This document shows positions 42,016 through 51,307 of a DNA stretch of 64,000 bases, one piece after another. The stretch lies in NCBI GenBank assembly GCA_964553925.1, contig CAZKNR010000208.1, positions 23,517-87,516 on the forward strand. The letters are read 5' to 3'. How positions within the stretch are numbered: the first letter of the stretch is position 1; every line of letters starts with the position of its first letter. The notes under the pieces are model-generated. The model made no database searches and was not told the DNA's origin. It was given only the letters and a program-made list of their open reading frames with translations. Both the position numbers and the translations under genes were made by a program. The DNA is from DAISKN01 sp964553925 (GTDB lineage: Bacteria > Acidobacteriota > Vicinamibacteria > Marinacidobacterales > SMYC01).

Positions 42016-43131
42016 GTGCCCATCGAGCGATACCTGGTGCAGCAAATCGAAAAGGATCTCCGACGGAAGATGGTCTTCGTCGGTGGACCCCGGCAAGTCG
42101 GCAAGACCACGCTCGCGCTTGCTCTCGCGAAAACCGACGAGGGCTACTTGAGCTGGGACATTCCGGAGCATCGGGAGCGTATCCTGAAGCGCGAGCTTCC
42201 TGCGACGACGATGTGGATCTTCGACGAGATCCACAAATACCGGCTCTGGCGGAGCTTCCTCAAAGGCCTCTACGATCGCCCGGGGCAAACGGCTCGGATC
42301 CTGGTGACCGGAAGCGCGCGGCTGGACTTCTACCGCCACGGCGGCGATTCGCTCCAGGGTCGCTATCACTACCTGCGCCTGCATCCTCTCTCGGTCGCGG
42401 AGCTGGGCCTGCGAACGAAAGAAGAGTTCGTCGACATCCAGGAGCTCGGTGGCTTTCCTGAGCCATTCCTTTCCGGCTCCCGAACCGAGGCGAGACGGTG
42501 GTCGCGAGAGTACCGGACTCGACTCATTCAAGAGGACATCGGCTCGCTCGAGCGTGTTTCGGACGTAGGACGGCTCGAGCTCTTGATGCTGCGACTCCCC
42601 GACCTCGTGGGGAGCCCTCTATCCATCAACGCCCTTCGTGAGGACCTGGAGGTCAGCCACAAAACCCTCTCTCGCTGGCTCGACATCTACGAACGGCTGT
42701 ATGCGATTTTTCGCCTTTCGCCGTTCGGGGCGCGAAAGCTGCGGGCAGTAAAGAAAGAGCGCAAGCACTACCACGCCGACTGGACGGTGGTGTCGGAACA
42801 GGCCGCCCGATTCGAGAACCTGGTGGCGGCCCATCTTCTGAAGTGGGTTCATTTCCTGCAGGATACCGAGGGACGAGACCTGGATCTCCTGTACTTTCGC
42901 GACGTCGACGGGCGCGAAGTGGACTTCGTGGTAACCGAGGGGCGACGGCCGATTCGGCTCATCGAGTGTAAGTGGGCGGACGCTGACGTTACCCGAGGCC
43001 TGAATTATATGAAAGCGCGTTTCCCCGACTGCGAGGCGCTGCAGATCCACGCCACCGGAAGTAAGGACTACGAGACCGAACGCGGCATTCGCGTCCAGCC
43101 CGCGCTCGATTTCCTCCGGACGCTGGTCTGA
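42016..43131 (+). CDS. AAA-type ATPase with DUF4143/nuclease-like C terminus
   Basis: 371 aa, GTG start without ribosome site. Walker A is GGPRQVGKTT (residues 23-32), Walker B MWIFDEIHK, sensor VTGSARLD, then a winged-helix-like INALREDLEVSHKTLSRWL and a PD-(D/E)XK-like C-terminal domain (GREVDFVV ... LIECKWA). This AAA_14/DUF4143 family is common on mobile and accessory segments; its target is unknown. The promoter region carries a 28-bp palindrome. It is divergent from vapBC. Confidence 0.88.
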   Translation: MPIERYLVQQIEKDLRRKMVFVGGPRQVGKTTLALALAKTDEGYLSWDIPEHRERILKRELPATTMWIFDEIHKYRLWRSFLKGLYDRPGQTARILVTGSARLDFYRHGGDSLQGRYHYLRLHPLSVAELGLRTKEEFVDIQELGGFPEPFLSGSRTEARRWSREYRTRLIQEDIGSLERVSDVGRLELLMLRLPDLVGSPLSINALREDLEVSHKTLSRWLDIYERLYAIFRLSPFGARKLRAVKKERKHYHADWTVVSEQAARFENLVAAHLLKWVHFLQDTEGRDLDLLYFRDVDGREVDFVVTEGRRPIRLIECKWADADVTRGLNYMKARFPDCEALQIHATGSKDYETERGIRVQPALDFLRTLV

Positions 43132-43401
43132 GCGGCTTCCCTCCCGCTCAGCCTGCCGTCCGTCCCCGCTACGCTTCCGGTGTTGGGGGGCGTCTTCTTC
43201 CACAAGGCGGGAAGGAAGAAGCTGCTCCTCGAATCCGCGGGGCTTCGGGATCAATTGCGGTCACGATCCACCGTGTGGGACGACGGCACCGAAGGTGTCT
43301 TGACGTCGTATCGCGTGAGGGTCACGGTAATGAGAGACGGTTGGGCCCGATCATGAGGTCCGTTCGACCCGAGAGATTGTAGGGCCGGTCGAAACACGGA
43401 A
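43132..43401. other. Intergenic region between the ATPase and D-aminoacylase genes
   Basis: 270 bases between convergent gene ends. Several minor stem-loops, no gene, no T-run terminator and no sign of an insertion sequence were recognised. Confidence 0.3.
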
Positions 43402-45030
43402 TCAACGCCGTAGAGCCACACCCGGGAGAGCGCCGGTAAGAGCTCCTCCGCGGTAGACGACCTTCCCGTTCACGAAGACCATCTCGACTCCTCTGGCGCG
43501 GAGGCGCGGCTCCTCGAGCGAGGCCCGGTCCTCGATGAGCTCGGGATCGAACACCACGACGTCCGCGCAGGCACCCTCGCGAAGAACCCCGCGGTCCTCG
43601 AGGCCGAGGATCGAGGCGGGAAGCGAGGTCATGCGTCGAACCGCCTCTGGCAGGGTCAGCAAAGCCTCCTTGCGCACGTAGCGACCGAGGATCCGGGGGA
43701 AGCTCCCGTACGCCGCCGGGTGGGGTTTGCCTTTGCCGTAGTCGTTCGCATCAGTAATGAAAGCGATGTCGCGGTCCTTCACCAGAGTGGCGATACCCTC
43801 TTCCCCCGAAATGTCCTCCACGAACTGACCGACGTTTCCTTCTTCCTCGACCATCAGGTCGGCGATGGCATCGAAGGCATGGCGTCCGCGCGCTCGCCCG
43901 AGCTCTTCGAGGGTAATCCCCTCCGCGCTGCGGTTTCGATCCGAGCCCACGGTCGAGACCCGAATGCGGTCCCAACCGACGGCTTTGACGAGGTTGTGCG
44001 GCCATCCTCCCCCGCGCCAGGGTGGCCAGGTCGGTGACACGGTCTCGATGCTGACCCGGATGTTCTCTCGCTCCCGGTCGTTCTCGAGACGCTCGATGAG
44101 CCGCGGAAGACCGCCCTCGAGGGACCACGGCGGAAAGATCGCGAGCATCATCGTCGCCGCCACGGTGTAGGGGAACATGTCCGCCGACACCAAAACTCCT
44201 TCGGCTCGCGCCGCCTCTTCCATCTCGAGAAAGCGGGCGAGCTTCGGCCAGTGGGGTCGCCCCACCGCTTCCGCGTGGGAGTGGTGTACCCGGGCACCGG
44301 TCTCGAGGCCGATCCGGAGAATCTCGGAGACGGCGTCAAGGAGGGTCTCGCTCGATCCCCGGACGTGGCTCGCGAAGATCGCCCCGGAGCGAGCGACCCG
44401 CCTCGCCAGAAACGACAGCTCCTCCGTCGAGGTGTACATGCCCGGCGGATAGATGAGGCCCGCCGAGAGCCCGAACGCCCCCTCCTCGAGAGAGGCATCG
44501 AGCGCCTCGGCCATGAGACGCCGCTCCTCGCCGCTCGTCTCGCCGGGAGCGAGAGAATGAACGCCGAGACGGAGAGGACCGTGAGGAACCAGCGTACCCA
44601 CGTTCACCGGAAGACCGATGCGCTCCAGATGAGAAAGGTAGTCGCCGATCCCCTTCCAGCTCCAGGCGAAGGAAGCGGGCGTCATCCAGCCGTTGATCTG
44701 GGGAAGGATCTCTGTGGCGCCGCCGAAGAGAGGCGCGGCGCCGAGGCCGCAGTTGCCCACGATCTCGGTCGTGATGCCCTGGGCGATCCGGCCCTCGAGG
44801 AGAGAAAGCCTATCGTCCGAGGGCCACGCCAGAACCAGGTCGCCGTGGGAGTGGAGGTCGATGAATCCCGGAGCGACGACCTTTCCCGTCGCGTCGATGA
44901 CCTCCTCGGCCTCGACTTCTTTACCGACGCTCGCGATCCTTCCACCTCGAATCGCGAGGTCTCCCCGAAGCTCAACCGCACCGGTCCCGTCGAGAATGCG
45001 CCCGTTTTGAATGACGACGTCGGCTTTCAC
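43402..45030 (-). CDS. N-acyl-D-amino-acid deacylase-like amidohydrolase
   Basis: 542 aa, amidohydrolase fold. KADVVIQNGRILDGTGAVELRGDLAIRGGRI and VVAPGFIDLHSHGDLV (the HxH metal site), then ITTEIVGNCGLG, HVRGSSETL and HSHAEAVG (His ligands) and FITDANDYG near the active site. The end (VVYRGGALTGALPGVALRR) is the usual tail of the family. It hydrolyses N-acyl-D-amino acids, or D-peptide derivatives, zinc-dependently in the cytosol. The stop of the reductase gene overlaps its start by four bases, so it is the last gene of a three-gene operon. Confidence 0.92.
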   Translation of the reverse strand: MKADVVIQNGRILDGTGAVELRGDLAIRGGRIASVGKEVEAEEVIDATGKVVAPGFIDLHSHGDLVLAWPSDDRLSLLEGRIAQGITTEIVGNCGLGAAPLFGGATEILPQINGWMTPASFAWSWKGIGDYLSHLERIGLPVNVGTLVPHGPLRLGVHSLAPGETSGEERRLMAEALDASLEEGAFGLSAGLIYPPGMYTSTEELSFLARRVARSGAIFASHVRGSSETLLDAVSEILRIGLETGARVHHSHAEAVGRPHWPKLARFLEMEEAARAEGVLVSADMFPYTVAATMMLAIFPPWSLEGGLPRLIERLENDRERENIRVSIETVSPTWPPWRGGGWPHNLVKAVGWDRIRVSTVGSDRNRSAEGITLEELGRARGRHAFDAIADLMVEEEGNVGQFVEDISGEEGIATLVKDRDIAFITDANDYGKGKPHPAAYGSFPRILGRYVRKEALLTLPEAVRRMTSLPASILGLEDRGVLREGACADVVVFDPELIEDRASLEEPRLRARGVEMVFVNGKVVYRGGALTGALPGVALRR

Positions 45031-46007
45031 GAACCCGCGAGGTGCTCCACGATCTTCTTCCCGTGGAAGCGTCCGTTCTCGATGAAGATCTTGTTGTTCT
45101 CCCGCCCAGCGACCACACCGCCGGCGAGGTAGATCCCGGGTGCGTTCGTCTCACACGTTTCGGGATTGACGTTCGGCTTCCCGCTCTCGGGGTCGATCTC
45201 GATCCCCATCGATGAAAGGAAAGCGTAGTCGGGTTGATAGCCGGTGAGCGCAAGGACCGCGTCGTTCGGGACCTCGAACGTGTCGCCCGTCTTCCCGCGC
45301 AGCTCGAGTTTTCCCGGATGGATCGCGACCACCTTGGTCTCGAGAAATGCCTTTACCTCACGGCGCTCGATCCGGTTCAGAATGTCCGGCCGGACCCAGT
45401 ACTTGATGTGAGTCGAGAGCGCGGGTCCGCGATGGACAAGCGTCACCGACACTCCGGAGCGGAACAGGTCGAGGGCGCACTCGGCGGCGGAGTTGGCGCC
45501 GCCGATGACCGCCACTTCGAGTCCGAAGTAAGGATGCGATTCCGTGAAATAGTGCGCGACCTTGGGCAGATCCTCGCCGGGAACGCCGAGCAGATTGGGG
45601 TTGTCGTAGTAGCCGCAGGCCACGACGAGATTTCGAGCTCGGACGGTTTGGGGCGTTCCCATCTGGCCACGCTGGTAGCTTGTCTCGAGCTCGAAGCCTC
45701 CGTTCACGTGTCTTACCGCGCGGACTCGCTCGTACAACCGGAGGGCGATTCGGTAGTGCGCCGCCACCCGGCGGTAGTACTTGAGCGACTCGAGCCTAGT
45801 CGGCTTCTCCGCGGCGCACGTGAGGGGAAGCTCTCCGATCTCCAGAAGCTCGGGAGTGGTGAAGAACACCATGTTGACGGGAAACCGCCGTATGGCGTCG
45901 ACGAGGGCGCCCTTCTCCAGCACCACGTAGGAGAGGCCCTTCCTCCCGCATTCGATCGCGGTCGCGAGGCCGGCGGGTCCACCGCCGATGATGGCGACGT
46001 CGAGCAT
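45027..46007 (-). CDS. YpdA-like FAD-dependent disulfide reductase
   Basis: 326 aa. FAD-binding DVAIIGGGPAGLATAIECGRKG at the N terminus, an NAD(P)H-binding GGANSAAECALDLFRSG, and the C-terminal YQPDYAFLSSMGIEID. This matches YpdA, a putative bacillithiol disulfide reductase with no CXXC, rather than thioredoxin reductase. The bacillithiol assignment is by family; a DinB-type protein nearby would fit thiol chemistry. It sits between the cyclophilin gene (one-base overlap, TAATG) and the deacylase gene. Confidence 0.88.
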   Translation of the reverse strand: MLDVAIIGGGPAGLATAIECGRKGLSYVVLEKGALVDAIRRFPVNMVFFTTPELLEIGELPLTCAAEKPTRLESLKYYRRVAAHYRIALRLYERVRAVRHVNGGFELETSYQRGQMGTPQTVRARNLVVACGYYDNPNLLGVPGEDLPKVAHYFTESHPYFGLEVAVIGGANSAAECALDLFRSGVSVTLVHRGPALSTHIKYWVRPDILNRIERREVKAFLETKVVAIHPGKLELRGKTGDTFEVPNDAVLALTGYQPDYAFLSSMGIEIDPESGKPNVNPETCETNAPGIYLAGGVVAGRENNKIFIENGRFHGKKIVEHLAGS

Positions 46008-47098
46008 TACTGAGGGACTTTTTCCACGCGCACCCGCGAGAGCTCGACCCGCCCCATGGGCGTATCGCCGTCGGTGGGCACGGCTTCGACTGCCTTCACC
46101 ACCTGCATGCCGTCGACGACCCGGCCGAAGGCCGTGTACTTGTGGTCCAGAGAAGTCGCGGTTCCGGTCACGATGAAGAACGATGTCGAGGCGCTGTTGG
46201 GCTCGTCTCCGCGGGCCATGGAGAGGACCCCCGGCTCATGGAGCACGTCGTTGAGCTCCGGCTCCAGGTTCTGAACGTACTTGAGAATGCGCTCCGAGGG
46301 GGGCTCGCTCCGGGTCTCGAGGTACCCCGTCTGGATGACGAAGCCCGGGACGATGCGGTGAAAGGCGAGTCCCTGGTAGGCGCCCAGCGCGGAGAGTCTC
46401 AAGAAATTCCTCACGTGGTTCGGGGCTTTGTCGGGATAGAGCTCGACTGTGATCTCGCCGAAAGAGGTCACGAGCACCGCGCGGTACTGGCGGAGCTCCT
46501 CGATGGTCTCCGTCGAGAACGGCGGGATTTCCGGGGGCGGCTTGTCCCGGAGAGTGACCTTCACGATCTCGACCCTTTCGGTCGCGAGACCCTTTTCGTC
46601 GACCGGGGTCTCGGAGATCCTCTGCGCCACCGCCATCCCTTCGGCCACGCGGGCGAAGACCGTGAACTGGCCATCGAGGCTCGGCTGATCGGTCACGACG
46701 ACGAAGAATTGCGATCCCGCGGAGTCGGGCTTTCCCGGGACCTGCACGGCGGCGATCGCTCCCCGCGTGTGCTTCTCGTCGTTCAGCTCCCGGGAGAGAA
46801 ACCCGAGTCCGCCGGTCCCGTACTGATCCCGGGCGCTCGGGTCCTTCGTCTTGGGATCGCCTCCCTGGATGATTCCGTACTTCACCACCCGGTGAAACGA
46901 CGTGCCGTCGTAGGCGCCTTCGGCGGCGAGCTTCATGAAGTAGCCGGCGTGATTCGGCGCTTTTTCCGGCAAGAGGTCGATCACCATCTCCCCGAGCGTG
47001 GTCTCGATCACCGCTTGCTTTTCCCTCATCTCCTCGAGAGAGAGGGGAGTGGTGAAGGGCACCTGGAGAGCTACGAGCGAAGCGAGGGCGAAGCTCAT
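46007..47098 (-). CDS. Tandem cyclophilin-type peptidyl-prolyl isomerase
   Basis: 363 aa with two cyclophilin barrels. First (about 28-185): YDGTSFHRVVKYGIIQGGDP and SAGSQFFVVVTDQPSLDGQFTVFARV. Second (about 200-363): YQGLAFHRIVPGFVIQTGYLETR and SASTSFFIVTGTATSLDHKYTAFGRVVDGM. Both keep the FHR Arg and SQFF/TSFF strand; the second lacks the usual Gln. The short hydrophobic N terminus (SFALASLVALQVPF) suggests export or anchoring. It lies upstream in a three-gene operon and is divergent from the M16 protease gene. Confidence 0.9.
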   Translation of the reverse strand: MSFALASLVALQVPFTTPLSLEEMREKQAVIETTLGEMVIDLLPEKAPNHAGYFMKLAAEGAYDGTSFHRVVKYGIIQGGDPKTKDPSARDQYGTGGLGFLSRELNDEKHTRGAIAAVQVPGKPDSAGSQFFVVVTDQPSLDGQFTVFARVAEGMAVAQRISETPVDEKGLATERVEIVKVTLRDKPPPEIPPFSTETIEELRQYRAVLVTSFGEITVELYPDKAPNHVRNFLRLSALGAYQGLAFHRIVPGFVIQTGYLETRSEPPSERILKYVQNLEPELNDVLHEPGVLSMARGDEPNSASTSFFIVTGTATSLDHKYTAFGRVVDGMQVVKAVEAVPTDGDTPMGRVELSRVRVEKVPQ

Positions 47099-47130
47099 GA
47101 GGGTATTATAAGAGTCCAGGAGGAGTAGCG

Positions 47131-49821
47131 TTGAACCAGCCCAAAGCCGCGAGCGTGCCCCGGATCGAGTTCGAGACCTATCGGCTGACGAACGGTCTCC
47201 GCGTCATCCTCCACGAGGACCGGAAGCTTCCCGTGGTGCACGTGAACCTCTGGTATCACGTGGGCTCCAAGAACGAGGAGGAAGGCAAGACCGGTTTCGC
47301 CCATCTCTTCGAGCACATGATGTTCGAGGGCTCGCGCAACCTGAAAGGCTCCTACGTCTCGTTCATGGAGCGGGCCGGAGCCAACATCTCCCAGGGGGGA
47401 ATCAACGGTACGACGAACTTCGACCGCACCAACTACTTCGAGACCGTCCCCTCGGGCTCTCTCGAGCAGGTCCTCTGGGCGGAATCCGATCGCATGGGCT
47501 ACCTTCTCGACGCCGTCAACCAGGAGAACTTCGACAACCAGCGGGCGGTGGTGAAAAACGAGCGGCGCCAGAGCATGGACAACGTTCCCTACGGAACCGC
47601 GGTCGAGGTAATTTTCCAGAACCTCTTCCCCAAGGGCCATCCCTACTCCTGGCACATCATCGGAAGCATGCAGGATCTCGAGAACGCGACCCTCGAGGAC
47701 GTCCACCAGTTCTTCCGCACGTACTACACCCCGAACAACTGCGTCCTCACCATCGCCGGCGAGTTCGACAACGCCGAGGCGAAGAAGCTTGTGGAGGAGT
47801 ACTTCGGGTCGCTTCCGCCCGGACCGCCGCTCAAGCGCCGGCGGAAATGGGAGACCACGCTTCCGTCCGATCCCCGGATCACCGTCTGCGACCGCGTTCC
47901 CCAGGACCGGCTCTACCTCGCCTGGCCCGGCGTCGCCTATTTCGAGAAGGATGATGCCGCTCTCGACCTCCTCACGACGCTTCTCGCCGATGGCAAGAAC
48001 TCGCGGCTCTATAAAAGGCTGGTCTACGACGAGCAAATCGCCTCCGACGTGAGCGCCTTCAACTACAGCCTCGAGATCGCGGGGCTCGTGGGCGTGGTGG
48101 CGACGGCGCGACCGGGGGTCGAGCTTTCGCAGCTCGAGCGGATGATCGACGAAGAGATCTCGAAGGTCGCAAAGCTTGGCCCGACCGCCGAGGAGCTCGA
48201 GCGCATTCAGGCGGGACAAGAGTTTGACTTCATCTCCGGTCTCGAGCGCATCGGCGGCTTTGGCGGGAAGGCCGACCGCCTCGCGATGTACCAGACGTTT
48301 CTCGAGACGCCCGATCGGTTCCAGGAGGACTACGAGCGCTATCAGCGCCTCAAGGCCAAGGACCTGAAGTACGTCGCCAAGAAGTACCTTCTCGAACCGC
48401 GGCTCGCGATCTCCTACGTTCCGGAGGGCTCTCAGCCCGTCGAGCGAAGCGAGCCCGATCGCTCGCTCTCACCGGGTGTGAAGCCGACTCCCTCGTTTCA
48501 CCTGCCCCGGGTCGCGATCTCGTCCCTCGGAAGCGGCCTGAAGCTTTTCGTGGTCGAGCGGCGGGAAGTGCCCAAGGTCGCGGCGTCCCTTCTGGTGAGG
48601 CGCGGAGCTTCGGCGGAGTCCATCGAAAGAAGCGGCCTGGCGTCGATGACCGCGGAGATGCTGGAGGAGGGCACCGCCACCAGGACCTCGCTCCAGATCG
48701 AAGCCGAGCTCGATCGCCTGGGAAGCCACCTCTCGACGGGGGGAAGCCGTGAGTGGAGCGCGGTTTCGCTCGATTGTCTGAAGCGGCATCTTCCCGAATC
48801 GCTGGAGCTCATGGCGGACGTGCTGCTCCACCCGAGCTTTCCGAGCGAAGAGCTGGAGCGGCTCCGCAAGCAGCGCCTCGACGGCTTCCTGCAGGAGCGA
48901 GTGAGTCCCGGCGCCATCGCCGGCAAGGCGGTGCGAAAATCGCTCTTCGGGCGCACTCATCCCTACGGGTGGCCCGTGGCCGGGGAAGAGTCCTCCGTTC
49001 GGAAGCTGCAGCGCGCCGATCTCGAGCAGTTCTACTTGAGGCACTACGCTCCCTCTGTGAGCGCCCTCATCGTGGTCGGCGACATCTCCCTCGAGGAGGC
49101 GGAGAGCGCCGCCGAGCGGGCCATCGGAAGCTGGTCCATCGATACCTTCGGCGACGTGAACGTCGAGCCCGCCGCACCTGCGCCGCGAAAGACCTGCTTC
49201 GTCGATAGGCCGGGCGCAGCGCAGTCCGAGGTTCGCGTCGCCATGCTCGCGCCTCCGCGCGCGACGCCGGACTACCTCGTCCTCGAGGTGCTCAATACCG
49301 TTCTCGGAGGTGGCTTCTCGGGAAGGCTCAATCTCAACCTTCGCGAGGACAAGGGTTACACCTACGGCGCTTTCTCCTCGATTCGCTACGGCACCGTCCA
49401 GAGCGTGTTCCTGGGCTCGGCGCCGGTCGAAAGCTCAGTCACCAAGCAAGCGATACAGGAAATAATGAAGGAGATCGAGGACCTCCACCAGTGGCGCCGG
49501 CCGGTGACGTCCGAGGAGCTGACGAACGCCAAGGAGAACCTGGTCCGCGGCTTCGCTCAGAGGTTCGAAACCCTCTCTCAGATCGCGGGCGAGATCGCGG
49601 AGCTCGAGGGGTACGGCCGGGAGCCCGACGAGCTTCGCGACTACACCGACGGTGTCGAAGCCGTCACCCTCGCCGCGCTCGAGGAGGCGTCACTCCGTTA
49701 CCTCGACACCGCGCATTCGATCCTGGTGGTGGTGGGCGACAAAGCCAAAGTCGCCGAGGGTCTCTTGTCGCTCGAGCTCGGCCCTTTGGTGCGCCTCGAT
49801 GCGGACGGCGACCCCCTCTAG
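47131..49821 (+). CDS. M16-family zinc protease, two-repeat form
   Basis: 896 aa, TTG start with GGAGGAG upstream. Two M16 repeats: the first carries the inverted zinc motif HLFEH (residues 58-62) with the distal Glu in VVKNERRQ (about 136), and is active; the second (about 460-890) has no HXXEH and is the inactive partner. NLREDKGYTYGAFSSIRYGT marks the conserved C-terminal substrate clamp. No signal peptide is visible. It is divergent from the double cyclophilin gene with only 32 bases between. Confidence 0.93.
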   Translation: MNQPKAASVPRIEFETYRLTNGLRVILHEDRKLPVVHVNLWYHVGSKNEEEGKTGFAHLFEHMMFEGSRNLKGSYVSFMERAGANISQGGINGTTNFDRTNYFETVPSGSLEQVLWAESDRMGYLLDAVNQENFDNQRAVVKNERRQSMDNVPYGTAVEVIFQNLFPKGHPYSWHIIGSMQDLENATLEDVHQFFRTYYTPNNCVLTIAGEFDNAEAKKLVEEYFGSLPPGPPLKRRRKWETTLPSDPRITVCDRVPQDRLYLAWPGVAYFEKDDAALDLLTTLLADGKNSRLYKRLVYDEQIASDVSAFNYSLEIAGLVGVVATARPGVELSQLERMIDEEISKVAKLGPTAEELERIQAGQEFDFISGLERIGGFGGKADRLAMYQTFLETPDRFQEDYERYQRLKAKDLKYVAKKYLLEPRLAISYVPEGSQPVERSEPDRSLSPGVKPTPSFHLPRVAISSLGSGLKLFVVERREVPKVAASLLVRRGASAESIERSGLASMTAEMLEEGTATRTSLQIEAELDRLGSHLSTGGSREWSAVSLDCLKRHLPESLELMADVLLHPSFPSEELERLRKQRLDGFLQERVSPGAIAGKAVRKSLFGRTHPYGWPVAGEESSVRKLQRADLEQFYLRHYAPSVSALIVVGDISLEEAESAAERAIGSWSIDTFGDVNVEPAAPAPRKTCFVDRPGAAQSEVRVAMLAPPRATPDYLVLEVLNTVLGGGFSGRLNLNLREDKGYTYGAFSSIRYGTVQSVFLGSAPVESSVTKQAIQEIMKEIEDLHQWRRPVTSEELTNAKENLVRGFAQRFETLSQIAGEIAELEGYGREPDELRDYTDGVEAVTLAALEEASLRYLDTAHSILVVVGDKAKVAEGLLSLELGPLVRLDADGDPL

Positions 49822-49835
49822 CCCCCTCGCGCCCC

Positions 49836-49877
49836 GTTCAGCCGTTTGAGGAAGAGGGGCCGTAACGCCCCGTACCG
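49836..49877 (+). repeat. Dispersed 41-42-bp direct repeat, copy 1
   Basis: GTTCAGCCGTTTGAGGAAG (49836-49854) followed by a diverged GGCCGTAACGCC...GTACCG part. The same 19 bases and a similar tail occur in the same orientation at 52454-52494. It starts 15 bases after the M16 gene. Confidence 0.7.
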
Positions 49878-49890
49878 CCCCGTACCGCCG
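49861..49890 (+). repeat. 10-bp tandem repeat, three units
   Basis: CGTAACGCCC, CGTACCGCCC, CGTACCGCCG directly after the dispersed repeat; its copy at 52454-52494 has only about one unit. Confidence 0.7.
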
Positions 49891-50020
49891 CACCCTCTCG
49901 CAGTCTATCCCGGGTGCGGCATCTGTGAGCGTTCACGAGAGGTTCCATGCGACGGCGCTTTGCTCGAGGCTGGACCCGAGCGTCCATTAACGCTTGTAAA
50001 CGACGAGTTGAGTTTCTCCA

Positions 50021-51256
50021 TCAGTCCCAGGTAAAAAGGGCCAGCATCGAAACGTCCTTGACGAAAACGCGGTTGTCAGAGATGGTGGGCTGGGCCCAGG
50101 TCTCGCTCGGCGCGACTTCGTAGCGCCCGATTTCCTCGAATGCGGTGCGGCTCGCCCCAAAGACAACGAGCTCTCCGTCATCCTCGAGCGAGAAGAGGAT
50201 CTCGCCCGCCCGCACGATGGCGGCGTTCTCCGCCTGGCGCGGCTCGCTCGTCCAGAGGATCCGGCCGGTATCGAGGTCGAGGGCGAAATACTGCCCGCGG
50301 TTCAAGTGGGAAAACCCGAACAACACGGAGTCGACGGCGACTCCGCTCGACAGGTGCATCGAGACTTCGTCGGTGTGCCAGACGTTCTCGGTCTTCCACT
50401 CGGCTCCCTGTCGCACGACGCGAAACGCGGTGATGCCGTTTCCCCGCCCGGCCTCGATCACTGTCTCTCGGTAGAGAATCGGGGTTTGCGACGTCGTCGT
50501 GCTCTGGGTGGTGTACGGGCGGCGCCACAGAAGCTCACCCGTCGCCGTCGAGACCCCGACGAAGTTCTCCTGGCTAAAAGCCACCACTTGCCGCGTTCCC
50601 GAAAGCTCGAACACCATCGGTGACCCGTAGGCGGGACCGTCACCGTTCCAACTCCATCGGACGTCCCCCGTCGAGACGTCGAGAGCGGTGAGCGCCCCGT
50701 CGTTGTGGCCTCCGAGGTGAAGGATCACGAGGTCGCCGTCGACGAGGGGAGATGTCGCCGTGTGGTAGAGGGGAGAAACCGGCGACGCAGGCTTCTGCCA
50801 GAGCCGTCTACCCGTTTCCGCGTCGAAGGCGGTGACGGTCCCGCTCATCCCGAGCGTGAACAGCCGGCCAGCGGCGAACGCCGGAGTCGACTTCGGTCCA
50901 GCGCCGTGTTTCGACGTCGCCGGGTTCATCTGGAACGGAGCCGGATACGCGGTGCGCCAGAGAGCGGTCCCGGTGCCGGCGTCGAGAGCCGTCAGGACCT
51001 CGTCTTCACCCTGGCGGGTGTACGTGTAGATCCGATCGCGGACGAGGAGCGGCGTCGCGTAGCCGAGCCCTACTTCTACCTTCCAGTGCTTCGTCAACCG
51101 CTCCGGCCACCTCGCCGGTTCGCGGAAGGAATGGATCGCGCCATCGCGGTCGCGCCCACGCCACTGCGGCCAATCCTGAGCTCCTGTGAGCGACGCCATT
51201 GCCGCCCAGACGGTCAATGCGGCGATCGGCGCCAGAGGTTTCCTGTTCGGAGTCAT
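50021..51256 (-). CDS. Exported PQQ-like beta-propeller protein
   Basis: 411 aa from the ATG at 51256 (GAGGA upstream; a TTG five codons earlier is possible). Signal peptide KPLAPIAALTVWAAMASLTGA, then repeated blades with the DxxTGxxLW pattern: LDAGTGTALWRTAYP, FDAETGRRLWQKP, LDVSTGDVRWSWNG, VSTATGELLWRRP and LDLDTGRILWTSEP. It is a secreted seven- or eight-bladed propeller, like BamB or a PQQ-dependent dehydrogenase without visible catalytic residues. A scaffold or glucose-binding role is possible; nothing in the context decides. Confidence 0.87.
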   Translation of the reverse strand: MTPNRKPLAPIAALTVWAAMASLTGAQDWPQWRGRDRDGAIHSFREPARWPERLTKHWKVEVGLGYATPLLVRDRIYTYTRQGEDEVLTALDAGTGTALWRTAYPAPFQMNPATSKHGAGPKSTPAFAAGRLFTLGMSGTVTAFDAETGRRLWQKPASPVSPLYHTATSPLVDGDLVILHLGGHNDGALTALDVSTGDVRWSWNGDGPAYGSPMVFELSGTRQVVAFSQENFVGVSTATGELLWRRPYTTQSTTTSQTPILYRETVIEAGRGNGITAFRVVRQGAEWKTENVWHTDEVSMHLSSGVAVDSVLFGFSHLNRGQYFALDLDTGRILWTSEPRQAENAAIVRAGEILFSLEDDGELVVFGASRTAFEEIGRYEVAPSETWAQPTISDNRVFVKDVSMLALFTWD

Positions 51257-51307
51257 CGATCCTCGTTTCAATTTGGGGAGTTTACATCCATGGCCCAGAC
51301 GCCGCCT

